A DNA stretch of 64,000 nt from Prevotella sp. E2-28. Its GTDB lineage: Bacteria; Bacteroidota; Bacteroidia; Bacteroidales; Bacteroidaceae. The first letter of the stretch is position 1, and every line of letters starts with the position of its first letter. The notes below the pieces were generated by a model. It did not search any database. It had not been told where the DNA came from and was given only the letters and a program-made list of their open reading frames with translations. This document shows, piece after piece, positions 46,401 through 54,803 of this stretch. The stretch is from the NCBI RefSeq assembly GCF_022024055.1, contig NZ_CP091788.1, positions 3,038,001 through 3,102,000 of the forward strand, read 5' to 3'. Position numbers and translations under genes: made by a program.

Positions 46401-46950
46401 TAACGTATCGGGAGGTGGTATCGGCCATGACTTAGAACTCATTATCGATAATGACATGAGCATGACCTATCAACTCAACGACAGGTTCCAATATGCTTTC
46501 GGTGACTACTGCAACGGTAGTGTAGATTATGTTCTGCCTGAACTCACCGATGGTCCTCACAAACTGCTCTTTAGAGCGTGGGATACCCAGAACAACTCAT
46601 CAGTGGCAGAACTATCGTTTGTAGTCAATGCCACCCAACAACCTACATTGAGCAACGTAGTATGCACAAAGAATCCCGCAACAACATCTACCAGTTTTAT
46701 TATCAGTCATGACCGTACCGGTAGCGAGGTAGATATTGAACTGGAGGTATTCGACACCTCCGGACGCTTATTGTGGAAGAAATCCGAAACGGGAATTCCG
46801 ACTGATCATACCTATACAATAGATTGGGATCTGACCACAGGCAACGGCTATCGATTGAAGACTGGCGTCTATCTTTATCGTGTCCTTATCAGTAATAATG
46901 GCAGTTCTAAAGCCTCGCAAGCCAAGAAATTGATTATTCTTGGGCAATAA
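43414..46950 (+). CDS. porU: Type IX secretion system sortase PorU
   Basis: 1178 residues from a GTG at 43414. PorU is the outer-surface peptidase that removes the C-terminal signal of T9SS cargo and links it to lipopolysaccharide. Signal peptide ends at VMLHAQQF. The C25 (gingipain-like) catalytic pair is intact: His688 in NYSGHGSP and Cys721 in ITASCDVMP. The C-terminus (FDTSGRLLWKKSE...GVYLYRVLIS) is a FlgD-like Ig domain. Followed by porV after an 8-bp repeat, which supports the assignment. Confidence 0.93.
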   Translation: MKRYLIVSIGLLLSVMLHAQQFINLTAEQVKIDSLLPYVNYSWPLGEHYADSVYEVSIAYPEFLDMEEADVQRYHDITTTALPELPKIEQYVGISRKRGTLYAQFVPLVFRDGKYQKLVSFQLKVKATPSVTTRRASSVIEGRYAAHSVLASGQWAKIRVSETGFYQITDAFLRKAGFSNPKKVKIYGYGGALQPETLTGDYLKETDDLKEVTTYTINGKRLFHATGPVKWSSNTTVARTRNPYSDYGYYFLTESDEEPLTVDSAIFCSTYYPTPDDYHDLYEVDDYAWYHAGRNLYTSEKLTIGSDRIISLPGIHITSTQLNINLSYDAKFTASLLMNGTLIGTLTATSGLTSTGALSDGNATAVQTNWKFTLPDSILKGTDNKLTIRQTSGGNVRLDYVSLCYTDPKPLTDFATADIPTPEYLYRITNQDHHADSAVDMVIIIPTSQQVLLQAERLKTLHESYDSLRVRIVPADELYNEFSSGTPDANAYRRYMKMLYDRAESEADQPRYLLLFGDGAWDNRMLSSGWRSLSPDDFLLCYESENSFSATKSYVTDDYFCLLDDNEGGSILKDKFDAAVGRLTARTADEAKILVDKIYAYRTNTYAGAWQNTLCFLGDDGDQNRHMKDAEAVVKTVKNLYSNFDIKKIYWDAYTRVTSSTGNSYPDVTRLIKQQMQMGALVMNYSGHGSPTQLSHEAALRITDFSEASSLRLPLWITASCDVMPFDGLGENIGETAMLNKKGGAIAFYGTTRTVYATYNLPQNQSFMKYVLGSKNGRRLTIGEAAYMAKNDYTSGSTEMLTNKLQYVLLGDPALVLANPTEQITIDSINGKAVADGIVQLKAGSKVTLKGHLPSHNDFNGVVTVTVRDIEETLVGKQNDPVATETALEFKDRPNTIYNGSDSIRSGAFTFSFAVPRDISYSDKTGLFLVYAINNDKTLTAHGENESFTLTGTEDMINDGVGPSIYCYLNSESFVNGCTVNATPYFYADITDKDGINVSGGGIGHDLELIIDNDMSMTYQLNDRFQYAFGDYCNGSVDYVLPELTDGPHKLLFRAWDTQNNSSVAELSFVVNATQQPTLSNVVCTKNPATTSTSFIISHDRTGSEVDIELEVFDTSGRLLWKKSETGIPTDHTYTIDWDLTTGNGYRLKTGVYLYRVLISNNGSSKASQAKKLIILGQ

Positions 46951-46964
46951 TACTTCTTTTTTTT

Positions 46965-47004
46965 CGTTATATCGATACATCGTTATCTCGTTATAACGCA
47001 ATTT
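46965..47004 (+). repeat. 8-bp tandem repeat between porU and porV
   Basis: Units CGTTATAT, CGATACAT, CGTTATCT, CGTTATAA, CGCAATTT with an exact 8-bp period. Same CGTTATNN family as between rpsB and tsf. Confidence 0.8.
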
Positions 47005-47012
47005 CTAAAAAA

Positions 47013-48218
47013 ATGAATATTAAGAAACTACTTTTAATTATTGGTTGCTGTCTTTCGACCTTTGTCTTGGTCAACGCTCAGGATAAAATCACCACATTCA
47101 ACCCAGTGGAACATGCGGTGATTTCGCAAACCATCGCTCCTGATGCCCGTGCCGCCGGTATGGGTGATGTGGGTGTGGCTACCGATCCTGATGTCAACTC
47201 GCAGTATTGGAACTTGGCAAAATATCCCTTCTGTATCAGCCGAGCTGGCGTTGCGTTGAACTATACCCCGTGGCTACGACAGTTGGTCAATGATATCGAC
47301 CTGGCTTATGTAACAGGTTACTATCGCATTGGTGACTATGGTGCCCTCTCTGGTTCGCTACGTTATTTCTCGCTAGGTGAAGTATATACCGACTCGGAAG
47401 GTATTGATGAGTCAATGACTGTAAAACCTTACGAAATGGCTCTCGACGTGGCATATTCACGTATGCTGAGCGAGACATTTTCACTAGGTGTAGGCCTACG
47501 TTGGATTTATAGTGACTTGCGTTACGACTATTTCAGCGAAGGCTCTAAGCCTGCTTCTGCCTTTGCAGCCGATATCGCTATGTATTACAATAACTATGTG
47601 ATGCTAGGCAACCGTGAATGTCAATTGGGCTTGGGCGCAACGGCCACCAACATCGGTAGCAAGATATCGTTCTATGGCGATGACGAGAGTCAGTTTATAC
47701 CTGCCAACCTGCGCTTAGGTGCTTCGCTTCTGGTGCCTGTTGACGAATATAACCGTTTCACACTGGCTTTCGATGCCAACAAACTGTTGGTACCAACAGT
47801 TCCTACAATGCAACAGTACATAGACGACCGTCTGGGAGGAGATGCCAATGCCTATCACGAAGGTGAGTATCAGCAATATGTACGCGAAGAATACAGCGAC
47901 ATGTCAAGCATCAAAGGTATCTTCAAGAGTTTCAGCGATGCTCCTGGCGGCTTTAAGGAAGAACTGGAAGAGGTACAGTGGAGCGTAGGTGCTGAGTATG
48001 TATATAACGATCAGTTCTCGCTGCGTGCCGGTTATCACCATGAGAGTGAGTCGAAAGGTAACCGTAAGTATTTCACCGTGGGTGGCGGTTTCCGTATGAA
48101 TGTATTCTCACTTGACGTGGGTTATGTCATCTCTACCGCACAGACAAATCCCCTTGACCAGACCTTACGCTTCACATTGGCGTTTGACATGGATGGACTG
48201 AAAGACTTATTTAAATAA
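47013..48218 (+). CDS. porV: Type IX secretion outer membrane protein PorV (LptO)
   Basis: 401 residues. Signal peptide ends at VLVNAQDK. FadL-like beta barrel starting with the PorV hallmark IAPDARAAGMGDVGVATDPDVNSQYWNLAKYPF. PorV shuttles cargo from the translocon to PorU. Its place directly after porU fits. Confidence 0.94.
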   Translation: MNIKKLLLIIGCCLSTFVLVNAQDKITTFNPVEHAVISQTIAPDARAAGMGDVGVATDPDVNSQYWNLAKYPFCISRAGVALNYTPWLRQLVNDIDLAYVTGYYRIGDYGALSGSLRYFSLGEVYTDSEGIDESMTVKPYEMALDVAYSRMLSETFSLGVGLRWIYSDLRYDYFSEGSKPASAFAADIAMYYNNYVMLGNRECQLGLGATATNIGSKISFYGDDESQFIPANLRLGASLLVPVDEYNRFTLAFDANKLLVPTVPTMQQYIDDRLGGDANAYHEGEYQQYVREEYSDMSSIKGIFKSFSDAPGGFKEELEEVQWSVGAEYVYNDQFSLRAGYHHESESKGNRKYFTVGGGFRMNVFSLDVGYVISTAQTNPLDQTLRFTLAFDMDGLKDLFK

Positions 48219-48221
48219 CCT

Positions 48222-48261
48222 CGTTATATCTTAATATCGAATATATCATAATATCGAAGGA
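48222..48261 (+). repeat. 8-bp tandem repeat between porV and ispF
   Basis: Units CGTTATAT, CTTAATAT, CGAATATA, TCATAATA, TCGAAGGA; weaker than the others but in 8-bp phase. Confidence 0.6.
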
Positions 48262-48264
48262 AAA

Positions 48265-48738
48265 ATGATTAGAGTAGGAATGGGCTATGACGTCCATCAG
48301 TTAGTAGAGGGCCGAGACCTCTGGATGGGCGGCATCAAGTTAGAACATACGAAGGGGCTGCTTGGCCATAGTGATGCCGACGTGCTAATACATGCAATCT
48401 GTGATGCGATATTGGGGGCTGCCAATATGCGCGATATAGGTTATCACTTCCCTGATACTTCCGCTGAAACTGACGGTATGGACAGTAAGATTATCCTGAA
48501 GAAGACCATAGAACTCATTGCCACAAAGGGGTATCGTTTAGGGAATATTGATGCCACCATCTGTGCAGAGAAGCCTAAGATGAACCCACACATCCCGGAG
48601 ATGCAGGCATGTATGGCTCGCGTCATTGGCTGCGACCCTGACCAGATTTCCATTAAAGCCACCACAACTGAAAAACTGGGCTTCACAGGACGTCAGGAAG
48701 GTATATCTGCCTATGCCGTCGCATTGATAGAGAAATAA
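48265..48738 (+). CDS. ispF: 2-C-methyl-D-erythritol 2,4-cyclodiphosphate synthase
   Basis: 157 residues. Fifth enzyme of the MEP isoprenoid pathway. Zinc site GYDVHQL (Asp, His), the GLLGHSDADVLIHAICDAILGAA motif and the C-terminal TTTEKLGFTGRQEGISAYAV are all present. Followed by a strong terminator. Confidence 0.97.
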   Translation: MIRVGMGYDVHQLVEGRDLWMGGIKLEHTKGLLGHSDADVLIHAICDAILGAANMRDIGYHFPDTSAETDGMDSKIILKKTIELIATKGYRLGNIDATICAEKPKMNPHIPEMQACMARVIGCDPDQISIKATTTEKLGFTGRQEGISAYAVALIEK

Positions 48739-48780
48739 ATTAGAGCCATAATTTCGAAATTATGGCTCTAATTTATTTTT
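48737..48780 (+). terminator. Intrinsic terminator after ispF
   Basis: Perfect 18-bp stem 48737-48754 with 48757-48774, two-base loop, then ATTTTT. The left arm includes the last base of the stop codon region; it may also act on the converging transpeptidase transcript. Confidence 0.9.
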
Positions 48781-48793
48781 AACCTCCGTACAA

Positions 48794-50326
48794 TTACTTA
48801 AGAAGACTTCCCATCTCTTTCTTAATAGCCTTATCATAGCCGTAAAGGTCTGGCAAAAACTCTATTTTACCACTCTCAGGATTAAGGAATGAGGTATAAT
48901 AGAGAATATATACAGGAACCTTTGGCGATACGTTCTGATATGAAATCAGGCGGAATGGACGGGGATCTTCCTTATGCTCCTTCAAATAGTTTTTACCACG
49001 CTTTGTGGTTGGGGGAATATCCATTGAAATACGCATCTGCTCCAACTTCCATTCTGTGGCATCAGGCAGGAGGAAACAAGCCAAATCGAAAGGTTTCTGA
49101 ACTCTCACGCAACCATGGGATACCGTACGATGATCTCTATTGAAGGCACTACGATTATTGGTGTCATGAAGATAGATCGAGAAATTGTTGGGGAAACGGA
49201 ACACGATACGTCCTAAAGAATTTCGAGGACCGCATTTCTGAACCACGCGAAGCCGTCCGCTTCTCAAATCTGCCTTACTTACCGATGCAACAGAAAGGGT
49301 ATCATTGCTCGCACGATCAACAATACTATATTCATTACGGGCGAAATATGCAGAATCACCAGCATGACCTGCCACTTCAGCCTTAATGATATTCAGCGGG
49401 ATAATCCACTCCGGATTCACCTGCAGATAGTTGATTTCACTGCATAACAACGGTGTCTTATGGCTTACGGAACCACAACAAATACGCATAGGAACAACCG
49501 AATCCGGACAGGTCGCCCATAGATGCAGAGAGGGAATATTTACAATGATACAGCGCTCTTCTGAAGTCGGTTGCTTTATCTGCCACCTGCAGCGTTCTAT
49601 GTTAAGAGCAATCTTTGCACGCTCTGCAACAGCTGTAGTATCAGTCATTTGTTGGCGTAATGCATTATACATATAGCCTTGTGGTTTTGAGGCATAAAGA
49701 AAACTAAGACGCTCTTCTGACAGCAAGCTCTGAATCGCCTCTTCATAGTCAGGTGCTTTAATGTCATAGTCAAAGAGCCTAGCGTAACCTCCTGCGGCCT
49801 TATAATCCAAACGATTCAGAAACTGAGAAGGCCGAGTGAATCCATAACGCTGTCCAGCAGTAAAACGAACATAAGCCTTCGACAAAAGGAAATCCAATTG
49901 AGGAAGAACCTCGTTAATACTACAATTCACAGAGTCGAAAGCCAAACGATGGATCACATCAAGATTGGCAGATATCTCTGGAACATAAAACGCGGTCGTA
50001 TCAAGACCATTCAATGGTAACTCACGACGAAGGTAACAGAGCAGAGAGTCTGCATCGGGAGAAACACCCTGGCGGGTGTACCATAGGGGCTCATGATGCT
50101 GCCTATAATAATCCCTCACGGTTTTGTCAGCTATCCATTTTGATGTATCACTGTTCAATAACTGTATTAGGTTCGTATCGCACTGAGCGGAATCAAGGAT
50201 TTCCACATACTGACCAAAAGCAGAGGTCGAATCATCTGCTGGTGACTGTCCGTTAGCATTACACCCTACGAAGAGAGCTAATACGGAAAGAAAGATGGCT
50301 ATTCGAAGCGATTGTTTTTGTCTCAC
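48794..50326 (-). CDS. L,D-transpeptidase (YcbB-like) lipoprotein
   Basis: 510 residues from a GTG at 50326. Lipoprotein Cys in LALFVGCNANG. A helical N-terminal part (DYYRQHHEPLWYTRQG..., peptidoglycan-binding-like) precedes the YkuD catalytic domain: VNIPSLHLWA at its start and HDTNNRSAFNRDHRTVSHGCVRV, with the active-site Cys406. It cross-links meso-DAP residues of peptidoglycan or attaches proteins. Own -7 box at 50356-50363; the non-coding RNA gene lies just upstream on the same strand. Confidence 0.92.
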   Translation of the reverse strand: MRQKQSLRIAIFLSVLALFVGCNANGQSPADDSTSAFGQYVEILDSAQCDTNLIQLLNSDTSKWIADKTVRDYYRQHHEPLWYTRQGVSPDADSLLCYLRRELPLNGLDTTAFYVPEISANLDVIHRLAFDSVNCSINEVLPQLDFLLSKAYVRFTAGQRYGFTRPSQFLNRLDYKAAGGYARLFDYDIKAPDYEEAIQSLLSEERLSFLYASKPQGYMYNALRQQMTDTTAVAERAKIALNIERCRWQIKQPTSEERCIIVNIPSLHLWATCPDSVVPMRICCGSVSHKTPLLCSEINYLQVNPEWIIPLNIIKAEVAGHAGDSAYFARNEYSIVDRASNDTLSVASVSKADLRSGRLRVVQKCGPRNSLGRIVFRFPNNFSIYLHDTNNRSAFNRDHRTVSHGCVRVQKPFDLACFLLPDATEWKLEQMRISMDIPPTTKRGKNYLKEHKEDPRPFRLISYQNVSPKVPVYILYYTSFLNPESGKIEFLPDLYGYDKAIKKEMGSLLK

Positions 50327-50355
50327 AATGGAAAAATAATTTATGTTTCACATTG

Positions 50356-50363
50356 CAAATTTA
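50356..50363 (-). promoter_or_regulatory. Promoter -7 box for the L,D-transpeptidase
   Basis: Minus strand TAAATTTG, 29 nt upstream of the GTG at 50326. Weaker than the others. Confidence 0.55.
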
Positions 50364-50447
50364 CACTTTTTCGCACTGACTTCCAACATTCTTTGCAGAA
50401 AAAATTATTTTTACCACGTGTTTTTTTGGAAAAAAGCAGAAAAGGAT

Positions 50448-50485
50448 AAAAAAAGTCCGCTGCAACTCTCGCGAGCAACAGCGGA
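50448..50485 (-). terminator. Terminator of the small RNA gene
   Basis: Stem TCCGCTG/CAGCGGA (50456-50462, 50479-50485), inner pairs closing a GCGA (GNRA) tetraloop, then seven T on the minus strand. Confidence 0.88.
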
Positions 50486-50688
50486 ACAAGCCTATGTTTA
50501 ACTAAAAATCCTTTTTCTCTAAAAGAAATTTTCAGCCCACAAGGACTAAAAATTTGAAAGTTTAAAAGGGAGCTTCACAGCGACCTCCTGTTATCCTACA
50601 GTTGAAAACTTTCTTTTTTACCAATAACTAAAAACCTAAAACTATAAATATTACTACTAACCTAAAACAATCTATTAACCTTTTGACG
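50448..50688 (-). ncRNA. Free-standing structured small RNA gene, unknown family
   Basis: About 240 nt between a near-ideal promoter (-7 box 50692-50699, TTG 20 nt upstream) and an intrinsic terminator (50448-50485). No ATG occurs on this strand in the stretch and the one GTG frame is about ten codons. Foldable parts: stem GAAAGTTT/AAACTTTC enclosing a GGAG/CTCC hairpin, then a 13-bp hairpin (AAATTTTTAGTCC arm with two G-U pairs, TTGT loop), then the terminator. Not recognised as 6S, SRP, RNase P or tmRNA. It could instead be an attenuated leader of the L,D-transpeptidase gene, but that gene has its own box after the terminator. Confidence 0.72.
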
Positions 50689-50691
50689 ATG

Positions 50692-50699
50692 CAAAGGTA
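50692..50699 (-). promoter_or_regulatory. Promoter -7 box for the small RNA gene
   Basis: Minus strand TACCTTTG with TTG (CAA at 50720-50722) spaced exactly 20 nt. Start of transcription expected near 50686. Confidence 0.85.
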
Positions 50700-50838
50700 C
50701 GACGATTTTCCGAATCACGCAATACTTTTTGCAGAATAAGTGTATAAATACCCACCATTCTTGACCTAAATCAACGCATTGTGTGCGCAAACACAACAAA
50801 TAATAGTTTTTTTTCTTTGCATTTCTCTCGTTTATTCG

Positions 50839-50846
50839 TACCTTTG
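50839..50846 (+). promoter_or_regulatory. Promoter -7 box for the glycosyltransferase pair
   Basis: TACCTTTG with TTG at 50817-50819, 19 nt spacing. The ATG at 50855 is 8 nt away, so the leader is only a few nt. Confidence 0.8.
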
Positions 50847-50854
50847 CGTCTGCA

Positions 50855-52129
50855 ATGAAAGTACTGATAGTAAATACAAGCGAACAGGCAGGCGGAGCTG
50901 CAGTAGCAGCCAACCGTCTGATGGATGCTCTGAATAATCATGGTGTAAAGGCCAAGATGCTGGTACGCGATAAGGAAACCAACGACATTTGCGTTGTAGG
51001 ATTAAAGGGGTCTATAGGTAAAAAGTGGCATTTCCTTTGGGAGCGACTTGTCATCTTCCTCCATCTGCATTTCAAGCGCAACCACCTGTTTGAACTAGAT
51101 ATCGCCAATAGTGGCACGGATATTACGAAGTTACGTGAGTTCAAAGAGGCCGACATCATTCATCTGCACTGGATAAACCAAGGTATGTTATCCTTGAAAG
51201 GTATCCATAAAATACTACAATCAGGAAAACCCGTGGTATGGACGATGCACGATATCTGGCCTGCAACGGGCATTTGTCATTTGACATTAGGATGCAGTGC
51301 TTACCGTAATATATGCCGCCATTGTAAATATTTGCCAGGCAAAGGGAACGAGAATGATTTGGCGACAAAGATATGGAAGCGGAAAAGCCTGATGCTAAGC
51401 CAAGGGAATATCACGTTTGTGGCCTGCAGCAAATGGCTGGAACAAGAGGCAAAGAGTAGCGCTTTGTTGTGTGGTCAGAGCATCACAAGCATTCCCAACC
51501 CAATAGAAACACGTGTATTCACCCCTGGCGATAAGACGAAAGCCCGCATGGCAGAAGGTCTGCCAGCAGACAAGCAACTGCTGCTCTTTGTATGTCAACG
51601 GGTCACAAATCCCAACAAAGGCATGTCATATCTGATAGAAGCCTGCCAGCAATTAGCTGAGCAGCGACCAGAGATGAAGGAAAAGACGGGGGTGGTTATC
51701 TTAGGAGGCCATGCAGAAGAAGTGGCCGACCAACTTCCCTTTGAGACCTATCCCTTAGGCTACGTTTCCGACCAGCAGCGCATGGCTCGCATCTATCAAG
51801 CCTCTGACATCTTCGTACTACCGTCGTTGAGCGAAAACCTCCCTAATACTATAATGGAGGCCATGGCTTGTGGCGTACCATGCATTGGTTTCCGTGTTGG
51901 TGGTATTCCTGAGGAGATTGATCATCAAAGGAATGGTTTTGTGGCTGAATACAAATCAGCCGAAGACCTTGCACATGGTATAGACTGGATACTCCATCAG
52001 GCCGACTACAAAGCATTGTCTGAAGCTGCTGCGAGCAAGGTGCGCCATAATTACACGGGACAACAGATCGCCCTGCAATATACCGAAGTCTATCAACAGG
52101 CCTTAGCGCAAAAACACTTCAAACTATGA
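50855..52129 (+). CDS. Glycosyltransferase family 4 protein
   Basis: 424 residues. GT-B fold: N-terminal VNTSEQAGGAAVAANRLMDALNNHG and C-terminal nucleotide-sugar motif LPSLSENLPNTIMEAMACGVPCIGFRVGGIPEEI, with the E-x7-E pair. Likely builds a surface polysaccharide or glycan. Overlaps the next GT gene by 4 nt. Acceptor and sugar unknown. Confidence 0.92.
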   Translation: MKVLIVNTSEQAGGAAVAANRLMDALNNHGVKAKMLVRDKETNDICVVGLKGSIGKKWHFLWERLVIFLHLHFKRNHLFELDIANSGTDITKLREFKEADIIHLHWINQGMLSLKGIHKILQSGKPVVWTMHDIWPATGICHLTLGCSAYRNICRHCKYLPGKGNENDLATKIWKRKSLMLSQGNITFVACSKWLEQEAKSSALLCGQSITSIPNPIETRVFTPGDKTKARMAEGLPADKQLLLFVCQRVTNPNKGMSYLIEACQQLAEQRPEMKEKTGVVILGGHAEEVADQLPFETYPLGYVSDQQRMARIYQASDIFVLPSLSENLPNTIMEAMACGVPCIGFRVGGIPEEIDHQRNGFVAEYKSAEDLAHGIDWILHQADYKALSEAAASKVRHNYTGQQIALQYTEVYQQALAQKHFKL

Positions 52130-52914
52130 TACGATTCACCGTTATCACGATAACATATAATGCCGAAAAGGTGTTGGAGCGTACGTTGCAGAGCGTGTTG
52201 CACCAGACCTATGAGGGAGTGGAACACCTGATTATCGACGGAGCCTCGAAAGATGGCACGATAGCTATGGCCGAAGCCTATAAACAGCAGTCGGACGCCT
52301 CCGAGAACGGGCATAAAGTCATCATTAAGTCAGAGCCCGATCATGGTATCTATGATGCAATGAATAAAGGGTTGTCACAGGCATACGGCGACTACGTGGT
52401 CTATATGAATGCGGGCGATTTTTTTCCCCAAGACGACACCTTAGAGCAGATTGTTCACCGATGCAAACTCACGGAATATCCGTCCGAAGCTCTTCCTGGC
52501 GTGCTTTATGGTAATACAAATATTGTAGATAATGAAGGGCGTTTTCTGCATCCGCGTCGCCTGCAACCGCCCGCCCATCTCACTTGGCGCTCGTTCCGTC
52601 ATGGAATGCTGGTGTGCCATCAGGCTTTCTATGCCCGCACAGATATTGCCAAGAACTTGCAATACAACACGCATTACAGATTTTCTGCCGACGTAGATTG
52701 GTGTATCCGCGTGATGCACGAAACGGAGCGCATGGGCTTACCGCTTTATAATATTAATATGGTGGTGGCGAATTATACCGAGGAGGGTGAAACAACTCGC
52801 CATCACCAGGAGTCACTGCGTGAGCGCTACAGGGTGATGGCGAGTCACTATGGCCAGATCAGCACGTTTTTTATGCACTGCTGGTTTGTGGTACGCAGCG
52901 TTATTTCGCGCTGA
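52126..52914 (+). CDS. Glycosyltransferase family 2 protein
   Basis: 262 residues. GT-A fold: FTVITITYNAEKVLERTLQSVLHQTYEGVEHLIIDGASKDGT, then GIYDAMNKGLSQAYGDYVVYMNAGD with the metal/nucleotide site. Translationally coupled to the GT4 gene. Its last 14 nt overlap the convergent amylase gene. Confidence 0.92.
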   Translation: MIRFTVITITYNAEKVLERTLQSVLHQTYEGVEHLIIDGASKDGTIAMAEAYKQQSDASENGHKVIIKSEPDHGIYDAMNKGLSQAYGDYVVYMNAGDFFPQDDTLEQIVHRCKLTEYPSEALPGVLYGNTNIVDNEGRFLHPRRLQPPAHLTWRSFRHGMLVCHQAFYARTDIAKNLQYNTHYRFSADVDWCIRVMHETERMGLPLYNINMVVANYTEEGETTRHHQESLRERYRVMASHYGQISTFFMHCWFVVRSVISR

Positions 52915-54688
52915 CGGTACCTTGCAAACCGTCTTTCGTGTAATAACCGCCGTTCTGGAATTGCAGGTCGGCAGTCTGCTGAAGACCACTGAATATAATA
53001 TTGTCAGGAGCCGTCGCTTGAGTGGAAATCCACTTGAATACCTTATTGCCATTATCAGCAGTGCCAATCTGAGTTGCTGCCACACCTGGCCATTGTGTTC
53101 CGACATAGTCTTTACCGTCACCGCCGTTCATCCATGCCCATGTAAAGATCTGACTGCCCCATGATAAAGGTGACTCGAAGAAGGCACAGATTTCACCATC
53201 ACTGACCGTACAGAACGAGGGAATACCGGCAAACTCGCCATCAGGCTGCGGTTTAATATCGCCAGGAAGTACCGGTAGTGTGATGTCCTCTGGTGCAATG
53301 CCCTGAACATAATAGATATAATGGTAGCCACTCAGGACTTTCTTCCATTTGGCATCGGGTGTAAAAGTCGTAGCTTTTGAACCAACAACACACAATAATT
53401 TCTTTGCTCCGCTTCCTTCCACCTGTACAGCATAGTAGTTTTGTTTCGCTTCAATCTGTGTAGGCTTGCTTTCGTTTGTAATGCCCACGGCCTTGCGCAC
53501 AGCCACCATATTGGCAATTTCCTGCTTATAGGCCTGCCAGTGTTTCAAGAAGACGCAGGGTGTGCCAGGCATGGCCAGCATATAAGCATTGGCAGCCAGT
53601 GTGTCTTTTGTAAGCGGGTCTTGGGCTGAATTGCTACGGCGTTCTGTATCATGATTCTCAACGAAGGTCACGGCATAGCGGCGATAGTTTCCATTAGAGA
53701 AGTTACTGGAGACAAGCGGCCAGTTATTTTCGTTCTGCTCAGCCAAACGAGCATAGTTTCCGCTATTCATAGCATTGCGTACAACGTAGCGGAACTGAAA
53801 GTCAAAGGCAGCAGATGTAGGCTGATTATCAACCTTTGTACCGTCAATCCACGTTTTGATTCTATTGGAGCCGTCCCAACACTCACCTACGGAGAACTCT
53901 GGCTGCGAAGCACTGTTGTACTTGGCAGTGAACGAGGCAGAATAGCCTTTTACCATATCATAACGGAAGCCGGCATAGCCCAAATCATTTTTCAGGAAAT
54001 CCAGATAAGCTTTAACGATAGTCTGCACGTTCTCGCTGTTGTGGTCCAGGTCGCGCATACCGCTCCAACCCTCGCCAGAGTCATTCCTACTTGACAGTTC
54101 ACAACCATTCTGGGCAGCCCACTGTTTCGTCTTGCCATCATCATCATTGGCAACAATATCCGTTGACAGCATTTCATAGGTCACGCCTTTATAAGTCTCC
54201 TTGGGGAAGTCAACCCATGTGCTGAGGTTACGACGATGGTTAATGACCACATCGGCAATGGTCTTGATATTCTTAGCCTTAAAGGTATTAATCAGCGAGC
54301 GCAACTGCTGTTCATTTCCAAATGAGCTGTTGTAGTTTTCAAACCAATAAAGATCATCGTAACCCATAGACAGTCCGCCACAGTTACCGCTCTGAGGCAA
54401 CCACACCAAATCAAACGTACCACTTAACTGGTCGGCTTGCTGTTCTAAGACTGCCCACTGAGAGTCTTCGAATGAATCCCAGTAAAAGGCCTGCAACATA
54501 ACGCCACCGTAATTGGCAGGCCAGCCCTGTGTAGCAGAAAGCGTGGAGTCTGGCTTGTCTGTCGTGGTACTGTCAGGCCCGAATTTCGGAGTTTTTGTCT
54601 CTGAATTATCATCTTCAGAGCAGGATGTACCGGCACCAGCCATTATGATGCCTATGGCAATCATCAACCAAAAGAATGTTTTTCTCAT
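52901..54688 (-). CDS. Alpha-amylase (GH13) surface lipoprotein, SusG-like
   Basis: 595 residues from the ATG at 54688; the TTG at 54712 is rejected. Lipoprotein Cys in AGAGTSCSEDDNSE, with acidic residues suggesting surface display. GH13 barrel: region I DVVINHR, nucleophile Asp244 in GFRYDMV, acid Glu269 in FSVGECWDG, Asp347 in FVENHDTERR. The last ~100 residues (ICAFFESPLSWGSQIFTWAWMNGGDG...) are a starch-binding module of the CBM26 kind. It cuts starch or malto-oligosaccharides at the cell surface. Last gene of the sus-like operon. Confidence 0.93.
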   Translation of the reverse strand: MRKTFFWLMIAIGIIMAGAGTSCSEDDNSETKTPKFGPDSTTTDKPDSTLSATQGWPANYGGVMLQAFYWDSFEDSQWAVLEQQADQLSGTFDLVWLPQSGNCGGLSMGYDDLYWFENYNSSFGNEQQLRSLINTFKAKNIKTIADVVINHRRNLSTWVDFPKETYKGVTYEMLSTDIVANDDDGKTKQWAAQNGCELSSRNDSGEGWSGMRDLDHNSENVQTIVKAYLDFLKNDLGYAGFRYDMVKGYSASFTAKYNSASQPEFSVGECWDGSNRIKTWIDGTKVDNQPTSAAFDFQFRYVVRNAMNSGNYARLAEQNENNWPLVSSNFSNGNYRRYAVTFVENHDTERRSNSAQDPLTKDTLAANAYMLAMPGTPCVFLKHWQAYKQEIANMVAVRKAVGITNESKPTQIEAKQNYYAVQVEGSGAKKLLCVVGSKATTFTPDAKWKKVLSGYHYIYYVQGIAPEDITLPVLPGDIKPQPDGEFAGIPSFCTVSDGEICAFFESPLSWGSQIFTWAWMNGGDGKDYVGTQWPGVAATQIGTADNGNKVFKWISTQATAPDNIIFSGLQQTADLQFQNGGYYTKDGLQGTVSAK

Positions 54689-54744
54689 TGTCTTGTTGTT
54701 TATATTTGTCAAAGTTCAGATACCGTCCAAGTTTGAGTTTGAAA

Positions 54745-54777
54745 GGGGGGCTGTCCAGGTTTGATGGACAGTCCCCC
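54745..54777 (-). repeat. Intercistronic hairpin between susF-like and amylase genes
   Basis: 13-bp stem (GGGGGGCTGTCCA arm with one G-T pair, loop GGTTTGA). No T run follows on the minus strand, so it is better read as an RNA stability or processing element than a full terminator. Confidence 0.75.
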
Positions 54778-54803
54778 TGATTCGAGTTACTTATATCAAC
54801 CGT

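Noticed and set aside
50455..50686. Small protein gene instead of RNA
   Set aside because: No ATG on the transcribed strand and the only GTG frame is about ten codons.
52128..52156. Possible 8-bp repeat at the start of the GT2 gene
   Set aside because: The bases encode the conserved FTVITITYNAE strand of the family, so coding constraint explains them.
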